DNA from: CADEEN01 sp963738425
GTDB lineage: Bacteria; Pseudomonadota; Gammaproteobacteria; Burkholderiales; Burkholderiaceae_C
DNA: 64,000 nucleotides
Reading direction: 5' to 3'
Assembly (NCBI GenBank): GCA_963738425.1
Contig: CAVTWT010000030.1
Location: 124,001-188,000, forward strand
Under the pieces are notes generated by a model. It was given only the letters and a program-made list of their open reading frames with translations. It was not told the DNA's origin and ran no database searches. Below, one piece after another: positions 19,507 to 30,213 of this stretch. Position numbers and translations under genes: made by a program. How positions within the stretch are numbered: the first letter of the stretch is position 1; each line of letters starts with the position of its first letter.

Positions 19507-20918
19507 TCAGAGCGCGTCGAGAAGGAAGCGTTGGCGCAGCAGCGAACGGAAGCGCTTGACGATCGCCAGCGCGTCCTTCAGCTGGTCGCGATCCATCGTG
19601 CTCAGGTCCGACGGGCGCACCAGGTTGTCCGTCGATCGATGTCGCAGCTTCAGGCCCATCAGGTAGTGCAGCGCTTCGGTGAGGTCGCGGCCGAGGTCGG
19701 CGTCGATCGCCAGGCCTTGCACCAGCCGATCGATGCGCTGCACGGTATCGGGCGCGCGAATCCGGTGGGCGAGGACCAGTGCGCGCACGCCGTGCACGAT
19801 CGGAAAGGTGCCGAGCTTCTTCAGGTCGAGCGGCAGCTCGTCGGCGCTGCCGACGAGGCGCGACCACCACGTCGCGGGCTCCTCGAACTGGTCGGCTGCC
19901 GCCGCGAAGCGGGCGAGAAAGGCGTCGCTGGCCGAGGTCGAAGCGATCGACATGGTCGTGAAGCTCGGCGAGCAGCGTCGGGGTCGCCGGCTACCGCGGC
20001 GGCGTCGGCGAAGATCGCCAGATTCATCGGCCCTTCGGGATCGCTGCCATGCACCCAGTCGCGCAGCGTGGCGCGAAACCCGGTGACGCTGTCGCGCCAC
20101 TTCGGGTTGCTGAGCATGATGCCGCCGCGGCAGGGGGGCCAGCCGAAGTCGCTCATCGCGGCGGTGAAACGTTGCGCCACGGCGTCGAGGCCGTCGATCG
20201 TGAAGCCATCGCGCAGGATCAGCGCGTTGTCCTGGTCGGTCTTCAGGATCTGTTCGCCGCGGCCTTCGCTGCCCATCACGACGAGGCAACTGTTCGCCAC
20301 CAGCTCCGGCGGCGCGACCTGCGACCAGGCACGCGCCAACAGGCGCCGGTTCAGCTCCGTCACCAGGCGCGCGATGCGCTCAATCTTGATGCCGCCGTCG
20401 TGCAGCAAGGCCACCATGGCGTCGATGCGCTGCGCCGCGGCGGCCAGCTCGGCGGTGGTCTGCGCGGTGTCGATCTGCAGCGCGACGATGTGCGAATGGT
20501 TGGCGACGAAGCCGACCAGGTCGGACTGGCCGAGCACACCCAGCACCGCATCGCCGTCGCGTACCAGCAGGCGGTGCACGCGGTGGCGCAGCATCAGCCA
20601 CAGGGCCTCGAACAGATCGGCGTCGGGCGCGATCTCGATCAGGTCGAAGCGCGCAACCTCACTCACCGTCACCGGCAAAGTGTCGCGCGCCATCGCGTCG
20701 CGCAGGTCGGTGGTGGTGAAGATGCCCAGACGCTCGCCGTGGTCTGTCACGTCGTTCACCAGCGCGCCGGTGCGGTTCTCTGCAATCAGGGCGCGGCAGG
20801 CGCTGCGCAGATCGGCGCTACCGTCGATGTAGAACGGCGCCTGAAGGTACGCGTCGCGCACGCGCGCCGTCAGTAGCGAGAGCATCTCGCGCTGGGTGTG
20901 GGCGGCAGGATCGGTCAT
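19507..20918 (-). pseudogene. CBS-domain DUF294 nucleotidyltransferase, frameshifted
   Basis: The protein starts MTDPAAHTQREM and has two CBS domains (about residues 20-150), then a GlnD-like nucleotidyltransferase of the DUF294 type with GSEGRGEQILKTDQDNALI (the GS...D.D motif) near residue 230. The conserved DUF294 C-terminal domain (ADELPLDLKKLGTFPIVHG) is present but in another frame, entered near 19945-19975. Two single-base insertions would explain the break, because an intermediate frame reads a sensible LLAELHDHV. The gene is typical of actP neighbourhoods and is presumed a nucleotide-sensing or PII-like modifying protein. Confidence 0.82.
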
Positions 20919-20986
20919 CGCGCAATGAAAACGGGACTGCGGCAGTGTGCCCGCAGTCCCGCGTCAGACGGATAGGCGTTTCTTCT

Positions 20987-22711
20987 TCAGTGTCCGCTGG
21001 CCCCCGAGGCGCCGATGCCGGTTTCGCTGCGCACCTGCTGCGCCAGGAAGCCCGCCTTGTCCTGCTTGCCGCGCGCGCTGCCGTCGAGCAGCGAGAACAG
21101 CCAGATGCCGACGAAGCCGATCGTCATCGAGAACAGCGCTGGCGAGGCGTACGGGAACAGCGCCGAGCCTTTCGGGTTGCCGAGCGTGGCTTCCCACACC
21201 GCCGGCGAGACGACGGTCAGCAGCACCGACGAGATCAGGCCGAGGAAGCCGCCGATGACCGCACCGCGCGTCGTGCAGCCCTTCCACAGCACGCTCATCA
21301 ACAGCACCGGGAAGTTGGCCGAAGCCGCGATCGCGAAGGCCAAGGACACCATGAAGGCGATGTTCTGCTTCTCGAAGACGATGCCCAGCACCACGGCGAC
21401 GATGCCCAGGACGACGGTCGTCAGGCGCGACACGCCGAGTTCGGCCTTGCTGTCGGCCTTGCCCTTCTTGATGACGGTCGCGTACAAGTCATGCGACACC
21501 GCCGAGGCACCGGACAGCGTCAGGCCGGCCACCACCGCGAGGATGGTCGCGAACGCCACCGCCGAGATGAAGCCGAGGAAGACGTTGCCGCCGACCGCGT
21601 TGGCGAGGTGGATCGCCGCCATGTTGCCGCCACCCAGCAGCGCGCCCTTGGCATCGAGGAACTGCGGGTTGGTCAGCACGAAGCTGATGGCGCCGAAGCC
21701 GATGATGAAGGTCAGGATGTAGAAGTAGGCGATCCATGTGGTGGCCCAGCCGACCGACTTGCGCGCTTCCTTGGCGTTGGGCACGGTGAAGAAGCGCATC
21801 AGGATGTGCGGTAGGCCGGCGGTGCCGAACATCAGCGCCATGCCGAAGGAGATGGCCGAGATCGGATCTTTCACGAAGCCGCCTGGCCCCATGATCGAGA
21901 AGCCTTCCTTGGCCGCGGTGACCGCGTCCTTGCCGCCCTTGCTCGAGATGTCGGTCTTGATGCGCACCGCTTCGGCGAACATCGCCTCCGGCGAGAAGCC
22001 GAACTTCAAGAGCACCATGAAGGCCATGAACGAGGCCCCGCAGAGCAGCATGATGGCCTTGATGATCTGCACCCAGGTCGTGGCCGTCATGCCGCCGAAG
22101 AGCACGTAGACCATCATCAGGCCGCCGACGATGACGACCGCGATCCAGTACTCGAGGCCGAACAGCAGCTTGATGAGCTGGCCGGCGCCGACCATCTGCG
22201 CGATCAGGTAGAAGGCGACGACGACCAGCGTGCCGCTCGCTGCGAAGACACGCACCGGCGTCTGCGAGAAGCGGAACGAGGCCACGTCGGCAAAGGTGAA
22301 CTTGCCCAGGTTGCGCAGCCGCTCGGCGAGCAGGAAGGTCACCACCGGCCAGCCGACCAGAAAGCCGATCGAATAGATCAGGCCGTCGAAGCCCGAGGCC
22401 ATCACCGCGGCCGAGATGCCGAGGAAGGACGCCGCGCTCATGTAGTCGCCGGCGATCGCCAGGCCGTTCTGGAAGCCGGTGATGCCACCACCGGCGGTGT
22501 AGAAGTCAGCGGCGCTCTTGGTCTTGGCCGCCGCCCACTTGGTGATCCACAGCGTGAAGGCGACGAAGACGCCGAACATGCCGATGGCCGTCCAGTTGGT
22601 GGCCTGCTTCTGGGCCTGGCCCAGATCGGCGCCGGCGGCGTAGGCGCCGGCAGCCGCTGCGACCAGCGCTGCGGCGACCAGGGCGCCGCGTGAGAACAAA
22701 CGGGCGCTCAT
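20987..22711 (-). CDS. actP: Cation/acetate symporter ActP
   Basis: This 574-aa SSS-family permease takes up acetate and related short carboxylates with Na+ or H+. ATG 22711 gives a signal-like first helix (MSARLFSRGALVAAALVAA), followed by about 13 TM segments and the family motifs ADFYTAGGGITGFQNGLAIAGDYMSAASFLG. The start overlaps the yjcH stop by ATGA. The open frame continues upstream into yjcH but that part is a shadow. Confidence 0.95.
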   Translation of the reverse strand: MSARLFSRGALVAAALVAAAAGAYAAGADLGQAQKQATNWTAIGMFGVFVAFTLWITKWAAAKTKSAADFYTAGGGITGFQNGLAIAGDYMSAASFLGISAAVMASGFDGLIYSIGFLVGWPVVTFLLAERLRNLGKFTFADVASFRFSQTPVRVFAASGTLVVVAFYLIAQMVGAGQLIKLLFGLEYWIAVVIVGGLMMVYVLFGGMTATTWVQIIKAIMLLCGASFMAFMVLLKFGFSPEAMFAEAVRIKTDISSKGGKDAVTAAKEGFSIMGPGGFVKDPISAISFGMALMFGTAGLPHILMRFFTVPNAKEARKSVGWATTWIAYFYILTFIIGFGAISFVLTNPQFLDAKGALLGGGNMAAIHLANAVGGNVFLGFISAVAFATILAVVAGLTLSGASAVSHDLYATVIKKGKADSKAELGVSRLTTVVLGIVAVVLGIVFEKQNIAFMVSLAFAIAASANFPVLLMSVLWKGCTTRGAVIGGFLGLISSVLLTVVSPAVWEATLGNPKGSALFPYASPALFSMTIGFVGIWLFSLLDGSARGKQDKAGFLAQQVRSETGIGASGASGH

Positions 22712-23016
22712 TTCAGCACCGCCTTGCTGATGCGCTCGGCCAGCGTGTCGTACTCGGCATTGGCACGGCGCACGTAGATCACCGTGATGATCACGGTGAA
22801 CAGGATCACCCCGAGGCCGATCGGCATGCCGACCGTCATCACGCCGTCGCCGAGGCGCTGCGCGAGGAAGGGCTTGTTGAAAGCCACCAGCAGGATGAAG
22901 CCGTAATACACGATCAGCATCATCACGGCCAGGGTCCAGCCGAAGCGGGTGCGCTTGGCTCTCAGTGCGATGTAGTCGGGGTGTGCAGCGATGCGCTGCA
23001 CCAGATCGTCGTCCAT
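22708..23016 (-). CDS. yjcH: DUF485 inner-membrane protein YjcH
   Basis: This 102-aa protein has two TM helices (WTLAVMMLIVYYGFILLVAF and VGMPIGLGVILFTVIITVIYV). It is the standard small partner encoded with actP. ATG 23016 has an AGGAGA ribosome-binding site 7 bases upstream. It is the first gene of the acetate operon and is divergent from pyk. Confidence 0.93.
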   Translation of the reverse strand: MDDDLVQRIAAHPDYIALRAKRTRFGWTLAVMMLIVYYGFILLVAFNKPFLAQRLGDGVMTVGMPIGLGVILFTVIITVIYVRRANAEYDTLAERISKAVLK

Positions 23017-23119
23017 GCTCGTCTCCTGTTGGGTCTGTTGTTGAGCGGTACTGTGCAGGCCTGCTCTGACCATGCTCTGACGCCAAACCAACCGCCGCTG
23101 ACGCGAAACTGAGCTGAAA

Positions 23120-23148
23120 CTGACAAGGCCGATGCCCGCGCCGATAAT
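23120..23148 (+). promoter_or_regulatory. Sigma-70-like promoter of pyk
   Basis: A -35 box CTGACA (23120-23125) and a -10 box GATAAT (23143-23148) are separated by 17 bases, 26 bases before the pyk ATG. The divergent yjcH-actP operon starts at 23016. Confidence 0.6.
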
Positions 23149-23173
23149 CATGCGCTTTTCCTCAGAGAACACC

Positions 23174-24600
<1,427 letters not shown>

Positions 24601-24604
<4 letters not shown>

Positions 24605-24624
24605 CCGGCTCTAGGCCGGGTCAC
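24601..24624. terminator. Hairpin shared by pyk and the convergent Bug gene
   Basis: A stem GTGACCGGC pairs with GCCGGGTCAC (one bulged G) around a short loop and covers the stop codons of both convergent genes. There is no U-tract. Confidence 0.4.
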
Positions 24625-25595
24625 TCCTGCGGGATGTCGTACTCGGCGACAAAGTTGCGCCAGGCCAGCGTGTCGCGTGCGGCCACCGCGGCCAGGCTCT
24701 GAGGCGTTGACGCCTCGACCTGCAGCGCCTGCTGCTCGAGTTGCGCGCGCAACGCCGGGTCGGCCAGCGCCGTCGTCACGGCGGCGGACAGCAACTCGGC
24801 AAGCGCTGGCGGCGTGTGCGGCGGCGCGAACAGCGCCTGCCACGACGGCAGCGTCACCGCGGGCACGCCGGCCTGGGCCAGCGTCGGCACCTCGGGCGCC
24901 GTCGGCAGGCGCTGCGGCAGCAACACGGCGAGCAGGCGCAGCTTGCCCTCCTTGGCTTGAGCGTGGCCGTTCGACAGCGGGCCGAAATTGAGTTGCACGC
25001 GGCCGGCCATCAGGTCGGGCAGCAACTGGCTGCCGCCGCGGTACGGCACGCGCACGCTGCGGATGCCGGTGGCCTTGAGGAATTTCGTCGCCGCCATGTA
25101 GTCGCCGAGCGAGCCGGTGGCGTAGCTGATCTGGTCCGGGCGCGCGCGCGCATGCTCGACGAACTCGGCCACGGTTTTGGCAGGCACGTCGGGGTGAATG
25201 AACATCGCGTAGGCGAAGTGGCCGACCAGCGACACCGGCGTCAGCTCGGCCAGCGACTGGTAGGGCGCGCCCTTCTGCACCGCCGGCAGGCCCGACATCG
25301 ACGACAGCGTCCACAGCAGCGTGTAGCCGTCGGCGGGAGCCGTCATCAGGGCTTGGGCGGCCAGCGCGCCGCCGGCGCCGGGCTTGTTGTCGATCGTGAT
25401 CTGCTGCCCAAGCGACTTCGACAGCGCCTGCGCCACGAGGCGCGCGCAGGCGTCGGAAGCGCCGCCGGCTGGGGTGGGCAGGATCAGGCGGATCGGCCTG
25501 TTGGGGTAGGCCGGTTGCGCTGCGGCAGGCGGCGTCACCGCGGCCAGCAACAGGAGGGGCAGGGCGGCGATCACGGCCAGCAGCAGGCGTTTCAT
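24621..25595 (-). CDS. Tripartite tricarboxylate transporter substrate-binding protein (Bug/TctC family)
   Basis: This 324-aa periplasmic protein has a signal peptide (MKRLLLAVIAALPLLLLAA...AAA, cleavage near residue 26). The family hallmarks are PNRPIRLILPTPAGGASDA at the mature N-terminus and DNKPGAGGALAAQALM. Bug proteins bind carboxylates or aromatic acids, and most are orphans without TctAB, as here. The divergent LysR gene is its likely regulator. Confidence 0.92.
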   Translation of the reverse strand: MKRLLLAVIAALPLLLLAAVTPPAAAQPAYPNRPIRLILPTPAGGASDACARLVAQALSKSLGQQITIDNKPGAGGALAAQALMTAPADGYTLLWTLSSMSGLPAVQKGAPYQSLAELTPVSLVGHFAYAMFIHPDVPAKTVAEFVEHARARPDQISYATGSLGDYMAATKFLKATGIRSVRVPYRGGSQLLPDLMAGRVQLNFGPLSNGHAQAKEGKLRLLAVLLPQRLPTAPEVPTLAQAGVPAVTLPSWQALFAPPHTPPALAELLSAAVTTALADPALRAQLEQQALQVEASTPQSLAAVAARDTLAWRNFVAEYDIPQE

Positions 25596-25673
25596 GGTGC
25601 GGTCCTCGGGTTGATGTCGCGCACTCTAGGCGGCGGCAGGGGTTCGCGTAAGGCCTGGGCACGACAGCTTGGC

Positions 25674-25690
25674 GTTAACTTCGAGTTAAC
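25674..25690. promoter_or_regulatory. LysR-type operator candidate
   Basis: Two GTTAAC palindromes (25674-25679 and 25685-25690) are separated by 5 bases in the divergent region between the Bug gene and the lysR gene. The spacing suits a LysR-type recognition site. The next GTG start is 35 bases downstream. Confidence 0.5.
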
Positions 25691-25725
25691 GAACAATGCG
25701 CTGTCTGCACTTGCGGGAGGGGCGC

Positions 25726-26754
25726 GTGGACAAGCTTCGGGCCTTGCAGTACTTCGTCGCCAGCGCCGAGGCCGGCAGCTTTGCCGGCGCGGCCCGGCGG
25801 CTCGACCTCAGCGTGCCGGCGGTGCACAAGCTCGTCGCCGCGCTCGAGCGCAGCCTGGGCGTGCTGCTGTTCGAACGCACCTCGCAGGGCCTGGCGCTGA
25901 CCACCAGCGGCGCCAGCTACCTCGAGACCTGCCAGCCGCTGCTGCAGGAGCTGGCCGCGGCCGACTCCTCGCTCAGCCGCTCGGCCGAGCAACTCAGCGG
26001 CACGCTGGCCGTGGCCGTGCACCCGCAACTGGCGCAGTACGCGCTGTTGCCGGCGTTGCCTCGCTTCCATGCGATGCACCCCGACATCCAGATCGAGCTG
26101 CGGGCGATCAACCGCATGAGTGACGCCGATGCCGCCGGCGCCGACGTCTGGCTGCTGCACGGCTGGCCCGAAGCCAGCGATCTGGTGCATCGCCAGTTCG
26201 GCCAGTCGCGGCTGGTCGTGGTGGCCGCGCCGACCTACTGGGCCGCAGCCGGCGTGCCGACGCATCCAACGCAACTCGCGCAGCATGTCTGCCTGCTGCT
26301 GCGCAACCCGGCGGGCATCCTGCTCGACCTGTGGGAGTTCGAGCGCGGCGGCGAAACCGCGGCCGTCAAGGCCAGCGGCTGGCTGTGCAGCAGCGGACGC
26401 CAGCTGTTGTTCGACGCCGTGCTGGCCGGCGAAGGCGTGGCGCGCTTCACCCGCATCTCGTCGAAGGCAGCGCTGCAGAGCGGCCGCCTGGTGCCGGTGC
26501 TGCTGGAGTGGGAGGTCAAGGGCGGCCCGCCGATCAACCTGCTGTACCGGCCCAACGGGCGGCGCACACCGCGCGTGCGGGCCTTCATCGACTTCGCCTC
26601 GGCGCTGCTGCGCGAGGTGGCGGCCGAAGACGGCGGCGAGCCAATGCGGCCGGGCGTCGAGCTGCCGTACTGGCACCGGCGCGGCCACGCGCGTGCTTCG
26701 TCGGTGCTGCGCAGGCCCGGTGGCACGAAGGGTGGCACGGTAACGTCGCGGTAA
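25726..26754 (+). CDS. LysR-family transcriptional regulator
   Basis: This 342-aa protein has an N-terminal winged helix (KLRALQYFVASAEAGSFAGAARRLDLSVPAVHKLVAALE) and a LysR substrate-binding domain. The GTG at 25726 was chosen because GGGAGG lies 5 bases upstream and the first residues then match the family. An ATG 10 codons earlier has no such site. It is divergent from the Bug protein gene. The last codons, including the TAA stop, lie inside the first SARP-type direct repeat, and the C-terminal 30 residues are unusual for the family. Confidence 0.9.
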   Translation: MDKLRALQYFVASAEAGSFAGAARRLDLSVPAVHKLVAALERSLGVLLFERTSQGLALTTSGASYLETCQPLLQELAAADSSLSRSAEQLSGTLAVAVHPQLAQYALLPALPRFHAMHPDIQIELRAINRMSDADAAGADVWLLHGWPEASDLVHRQFGQSRLVVVAAPTYWAAAGVPTHPTQLAQHVCLLLRNPAGILLDLWEFERGGETAAVKASGWLCSSGRQLLFDAVLAGEGVARFTRISSKAALQSGRLVPVLLEWEVKGGPPINLLYRPNGRRTPRVRAFIDFASALLREVAAEDGGEPMRPGVELPYWHRRGHARASSVLRRPGGTKGGTVTSR

Positions 26755-26772
26755 CCGGTCGCCGCCTATACC
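26739..26772 (+). promoter_or_regulatory. SARP-type direct-repeat promoter, site 1 (regulator gene)
   Basis: GGTAAC at 26739-26744 and 26750-26755 (11-bp period) is followed after exactly 11 bases by a -10 box TATACC (26767-26772). There is no consensus -35. Start of transcription would fall near 26779, at or next to the GTG at 26780, so the message may be leaderless. The same arrangement occurs at 30156 and 33292. Confidence 0.65.
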
Positions 26773-26779
26773 TGCGCCC

Positions 26780-29700
26780 GTGGCCATGAACACACGCTCC
26801 GCACTTGCGCCTAAGGCCGGCGCTCCAGCCGATGGCCTGTTGTGCCTGCTCGGCGCGCCGTGCCTGCGCATCGGCAGCCGAAGGGTCGCGCTGTCGCCCA
26901 AGGACGCGGCGCTGCTGTGCCTGGCCGCGTGCGCTGGCCCGCTGCGTTCGGAGCGCGTGGCGGCGCTGCTCTGGCCGCAGGCCACGGCGCGCCAGGCCGA
27001 CACCAGCCTGCGCCAACGCCTGTACCGGCTGCGGCGCGATTCAGGCAGCACGCTGGTGACGCAGGGCGCAATGCTCGCATTGGCGCCGGGCCTGCAAATG
27101 GATCTGCCGGCAACGCTCGAACGCATCGCGCAGGACGAACACGCCGGCACCGAAGAACTGCTCGGCGACCTCGACTACGCCGAGCTGCCCGAGTTCGCCC
27201 AGTGGCTGGCCGCCGAACGCCAGCGCTGGCGAGAGCAGCGCGACGCCGTGCTGGCGGCCGCCGCGGCGCGCTGTGAAGGCGAAGGGGCGATCGCGAAGGG
27301 CCTGGCCTACACGCAACGCCTGATCGACGCCGAGCCGCTGGCCGAACATGCGCAGCGCCGCCTGATGCGCCTGCACTACCTGCGCGGCGACCGTGCCGCC
27401 GCGATCGCCGCCTTCGAGCGCTTCGAGCAGCGCCTGAAGGACGAACTCGGCACGCGGCCTTCGGCGGAGACGGTCGAACTGCTGGCCACCATCGAACGCG
27501 GCGGCGCGTCCTTGCCGGTGCGTCGCGCTGTTGCTCCGGCGAGCCTGCTGCGCCCGCCGCGCCTGGTCGGCCGCGAGCGCGAGCTGCGCGCACTCGGCGC
27601 CGCATGGGCTGCGGGCCGCGCCTTCCTGCTGGTGGGCGAGGCCGGCATCGGCAAGACCCGCTTGGTCGCCGACTTCTGCGCCGCCGAGCCCGGCACGGTT
27701 GTCATCAAGGCACGGCCGGGCGATGCGGGCGTGGCCTGCGCCGTGATGGCGCGGCTGCTGCGCGCGGTGCTGCAGGCGTTCTCGGTCGCGCTGTCGCCCA
27801 CGCGCACGCAGGAGCTGGCGCTGCTCTTGCCCGAACTCGGCACGCCGGTGCCGTGGTCGGGCCCGGCGCAGCGACTGCTGCTGCAACGGGCGATCGATGC
27901 CACGCTGCGCGACGCGACGGCCCTCGGCCTGCGGGCCGTGGTCGTGGACGATCTGCATTTCGCCGACGACGCGAGCCTCGATCTGCTGCAGGCCTTGATC
28001 GAGTCCGACGCCTTGGTGTCGTTGCGCTGGGGCCTGGCGCAGCGCCCCGCCGATGCCGGCCAGGGGGCCACGCAGTTGCGTACCGCGCTCGAGGAGGCGC
28101 AGCGCATCGAAGCCGTGACGCTGGCGCCGCTCGACGTGGCGCAGCTCGCCGAGCTGGTCGAATCGCTCGGCCTGCCCGAGCTGGACCCGGCGCGCCTCGC
28201 GCCCGCACTGCTGCGCCACAGCGGCGGCAACCCGCTGTTCGCGCTCGAGACACTGCGCGATCTCGTGCTGTCGGGCGATGCGCTGGAGGCCGGCGGCAAG
28301 CTGCCGCAGCCGCGCAGCGTCAGTGCGCTGGTCGAACGGCGGTTGGCGCAACTGTCGGCCGCCGCGCTCAAGCTGGCTCGCGTGGCCGCGCTGGCCGGCG
28401 CGAACTTCAATGCCGAGCTGGCGGCGGTGGTGCTCGAAGCGCATCCGCTCGACATCGCCGAGCCCTGGCGCGAACTGGAAGCGGCGCAGGTGATCCGCGA
28501 CGGCGGCTTTGCGCATGACCTGATCTTCGAGGCCACGCTGGCCTCGGTGCCGGCACCGATCGCTGCGCTGCTGCACCAGCGCATCGCCGAACACCTGGAC
28601 GCGCGCGGCGCGGCGCCGGCGGCGGTGGCGCCGCATTGGGCCGGTGCCGGGCGCTGGTTGCAGGCCGGCCAGGCCTATGCCGCTGCGGCGCGGCGTGCCC
28701 AGGCCGCTTCGCAGCGCACGCATGAGATCGACTACTGGGACCAGTGCGCGCAGGCCTTCGACCGGGCCGGCGAAGCGGCACAGGCTTTCGAGGCGCGCTG
28801 CGACGGTGTGCCGGCCTGCATCATCGTGCGCGGCGTCGAGCCTGCACATGTCGTGATCGACCACCTGCTGGCCGATGCGCGCACGCCCGAGCAGCGCGTC
28901 GCGGCGCTGAACGCGCGCGCCCTGGCGGCGCTGATGACGGCTGACCACGCGCGCGGCATCGCCGCCGCGGTCGAGGCCGCCACCTTGGCGCGCGACTTCG
29001 AGTCGCCGTGGCCGGCCTTCGCCGCGGCGCGGCTGCACGCGGTGGGCCTGGCGCAGTCGGGCCGCGCGGCCGAGGGCTTGGCCATCATCGAGCCGTACCG
29101 TGCGCTGATCGAAGCCGGCGGCACGGCAGAGCAGCGCGGCGGCTTCTGGGCCGACTACGCCTATGTGCTCAACACGCTGCGCCGCCTGCGCGAGACGGCC
29201 TTCGCGCTGGAACAGTCGATCGCCATCGCGCAAACGCAAGGCGATCTGGCCGAACTGGCGATGCAGACCTCCAACCTCGCCACCGTCAAGGGCAATCTCG
29301 GCCACCTCGACGAAGCGCTGACGCTGGCGCACCGCGCGCTGTCGGTGAAGACCGAGCTCGGCGAGATCGACGGCCCCGAAGGCGGCGTCATCCGCGCCTA
29401 CGCCGGCCTGTACTGCGGCATGGTCGGCCGCTACCGCGAGGCGCTCGAACACCTGGATGCGGCTTGCGAGTGCCTGCTGCGCGACCGCCAGTTGACGCTG
29501 TACGCCGTGGCCTGCAACCACAAGGCCCAGTTCCTGATCGATCTCGGCCAATTCGCGCGTGCGCGCCAGACGCTGGACTACGAAGCGCCGCCGGTCGAGG
29601 CGGTGCGCGCACGCGGTGCCCACATCGCAGCGCGCATCGACCGCGCGCTCGGGCAGGCCGCGCCCGAGCGGCTGCAGTTCGCGCTCGACGCGCTGGACCG

Positions 29701-30160
29701 CGCCAACGACCCGCATGTGCGCATGCACGTCATGCTCGAAGCGACCGACAGCGATGACCCCGCCTTCGCGATGCAGCGCTGCGACGACGTGCTGCGCCTG
29801 GCGCGCCAGCTCGAGTTCGATGGCGTGGCGATGAAGGCCCGGCTGCTGCATGCCCATGCGCAAAGCCGCGCCGGCCAGACCGCCGCCGCCGCGGTGGCCA
29901 TGCGCGAGGTCGTCGGCGAGATGGCCCGCGTGCCGCCGGTGGATCTGTACCGCGGCGAGGCCTGGTGGCGCGCGGCGCAGGTCTTCGACGCCGCCGGCGA
30001 CAGCGCGCAGGCGCTGATGGCGCTGGCCCGCGGCACCGAGTGGGTGCGCAGCGTTGCGCTGCCGAACGTGCCCGAGGTTTTTCGCGACAGCTTCCTGCAG
30101 CGCAACGCCACCAACAGCGCGCTGCTGGCGGCCGCAGATCGGCGACTGAACCCGCGGTAA
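26780..30160 (+). CDS. SARP-like regulator: winged helix, BTAD, AAA/NACHT-like ATPase, TPR
   Basis: This large cytoplasmic activator has 1126 aa from GTG 26780 or 1124 from ATG 26786; neither start has a ribosome-binding site. Residues about 15-105 form an OmpR-type winged helix typical of SARPs (ALLCLAACAGPLRSERVAALLWP). A bacterial transcriptional activation domain follows to about 245, then an ATPase with Walker A GEAGIGKT near residue 290 and Walker B-like VVVDDLHFADD. The C-terminal 500 residues are TPR-like helices. There is no C-terminal LuxR HTH, so DNA binding is N-terminal. Proteins with this fold bind 11-bp-spaced direct repeats; such repeats lie at its own promoter and at two downstream promoters. 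Confidence 0.85.
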   Translation: MAMNTRSALAPKAGAPADGLLCLLGAPCLRIGSRRVALSPKDAALLCLAACAGPLRSERVAALLWPQATARQADTSLRQRLYRLRRDSGSTLVTQGAMLALAPGLQMDLPATLERIAQDEHAGTEELLGDLDYAELPEFAQWLAAERQRWREQRDAVLAAAAARCEGEGAIAKGLAYTQRLIDAEPLAEHAQRRLMRLHYLRGDRAAAIAAFERFEQRLKDELGTRPSAETVELLATIERGGASLPVRRAVAPASLLRPPRLVGRERELRALGAAWAAGRAFLLVGEAGIGKTRLVADFCAAEPGTVVIKARPGDAGVACAVMARLLRAVLQAFSVALSPTRTQELALLLPELGTPVPWSGPAQRLLLQRAIDATLRDATALGLRAVVVDDLHFADDASLDLLQALIESDALVSLRWGLAQRPADAGQGATQLRTALEEAQRIEAVTLAPLDVAQLAELVESLGLPELDPARLAPALLRHSGGNPLFALETLRDLVLSGDALEAGGKLPQPRSVSALVERRLAQLSAAALKLARVAALAGANFNAELAAVVLEAHPLDIAEPWRELEAAQVIRDGGFAHDLIFEATLASVPAPIAALLHQRIAEHLDARGAAPAAVAPHWAGAGRWLQAGQAYAAAARRAQAASQRTHEIDYWDQCAQAFDRAGEAAQAFEARCDGVPACIIVRGVEPAHVVIDHLLADARTPEQRVAALNARALAALMTADHARGIAAAVEAATLARDFESPWPAFAAARLHAVGLAQSGRAAEGLAIIEPYRALIEAGGTAEQRGGFWADYAYVLNTLRRLRETAFALEQSIAIAQTQGDLAELAMQTSNLATVKGNLGHLDEALTLAHRALSVKTELGEIDGPEGGVIRAYAGLYCGMVGRYREALEHLDAACECLLRDRQLTLYAVACNHKAQFLIDLGQFARARQTLDYEAPPVEAVRARGAHIAARIDRALGQAAPERLQFALDALDRANDPHVRMHVMLEATDSDDPAFAMQRCDDVLRLARQLEFDGVAMKARLLHAHAQSRAGQTAAAAVAMREVVGEMARVPPVDLYRGEAWWRAAQVFDAAGDSAQALMALARGTEWVRSVALPNVPEVFRDSFLQRNATNSALLAAADRRLNPR

Positions 30161-30189
30161 CTCGCCGGTAACGGGGGTGCGCCTACCTT
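30156..30189 (+). promoter_or_regulatory. SARP-type direct-repeat promoter, site 2 (exported-protein operon)
   Basis: GGTAAC at 30156-30161 and 30167-30172, then 11 bases, then a -10 box TACCTT (30184-30189). The TAA stop of the regulator gene is inside the first repeat. An AGGAGG ribosome-binding site (30202-30207) and the ATG at 30214 follow at normal distances. Confidence 0.65.
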
Positions 30190-30213
30190 GTGAGCACACA
30201 CAGGAGGTGAACC

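Noticed and set aside
20987..22711. Proline or pantothenate symporter instead of ActP
   Set aside because: The adjacent DUF485 gene, the signal-like N-terminus and the FYTAGGGITGFQNG stretch fit ActP. Neighbouring CBS/DUF294 and symporter-kinase genes support acetate.
25674..25690. GTTAAC pair as a fourth SARP site
   Set aside because: The core is GTTAAC rather than GGTAAC and is itself palindromic. It lies in a divergent LysR/Bug gap, and no -10 sits 11 bases downstream, so a LysR site is the better reading.
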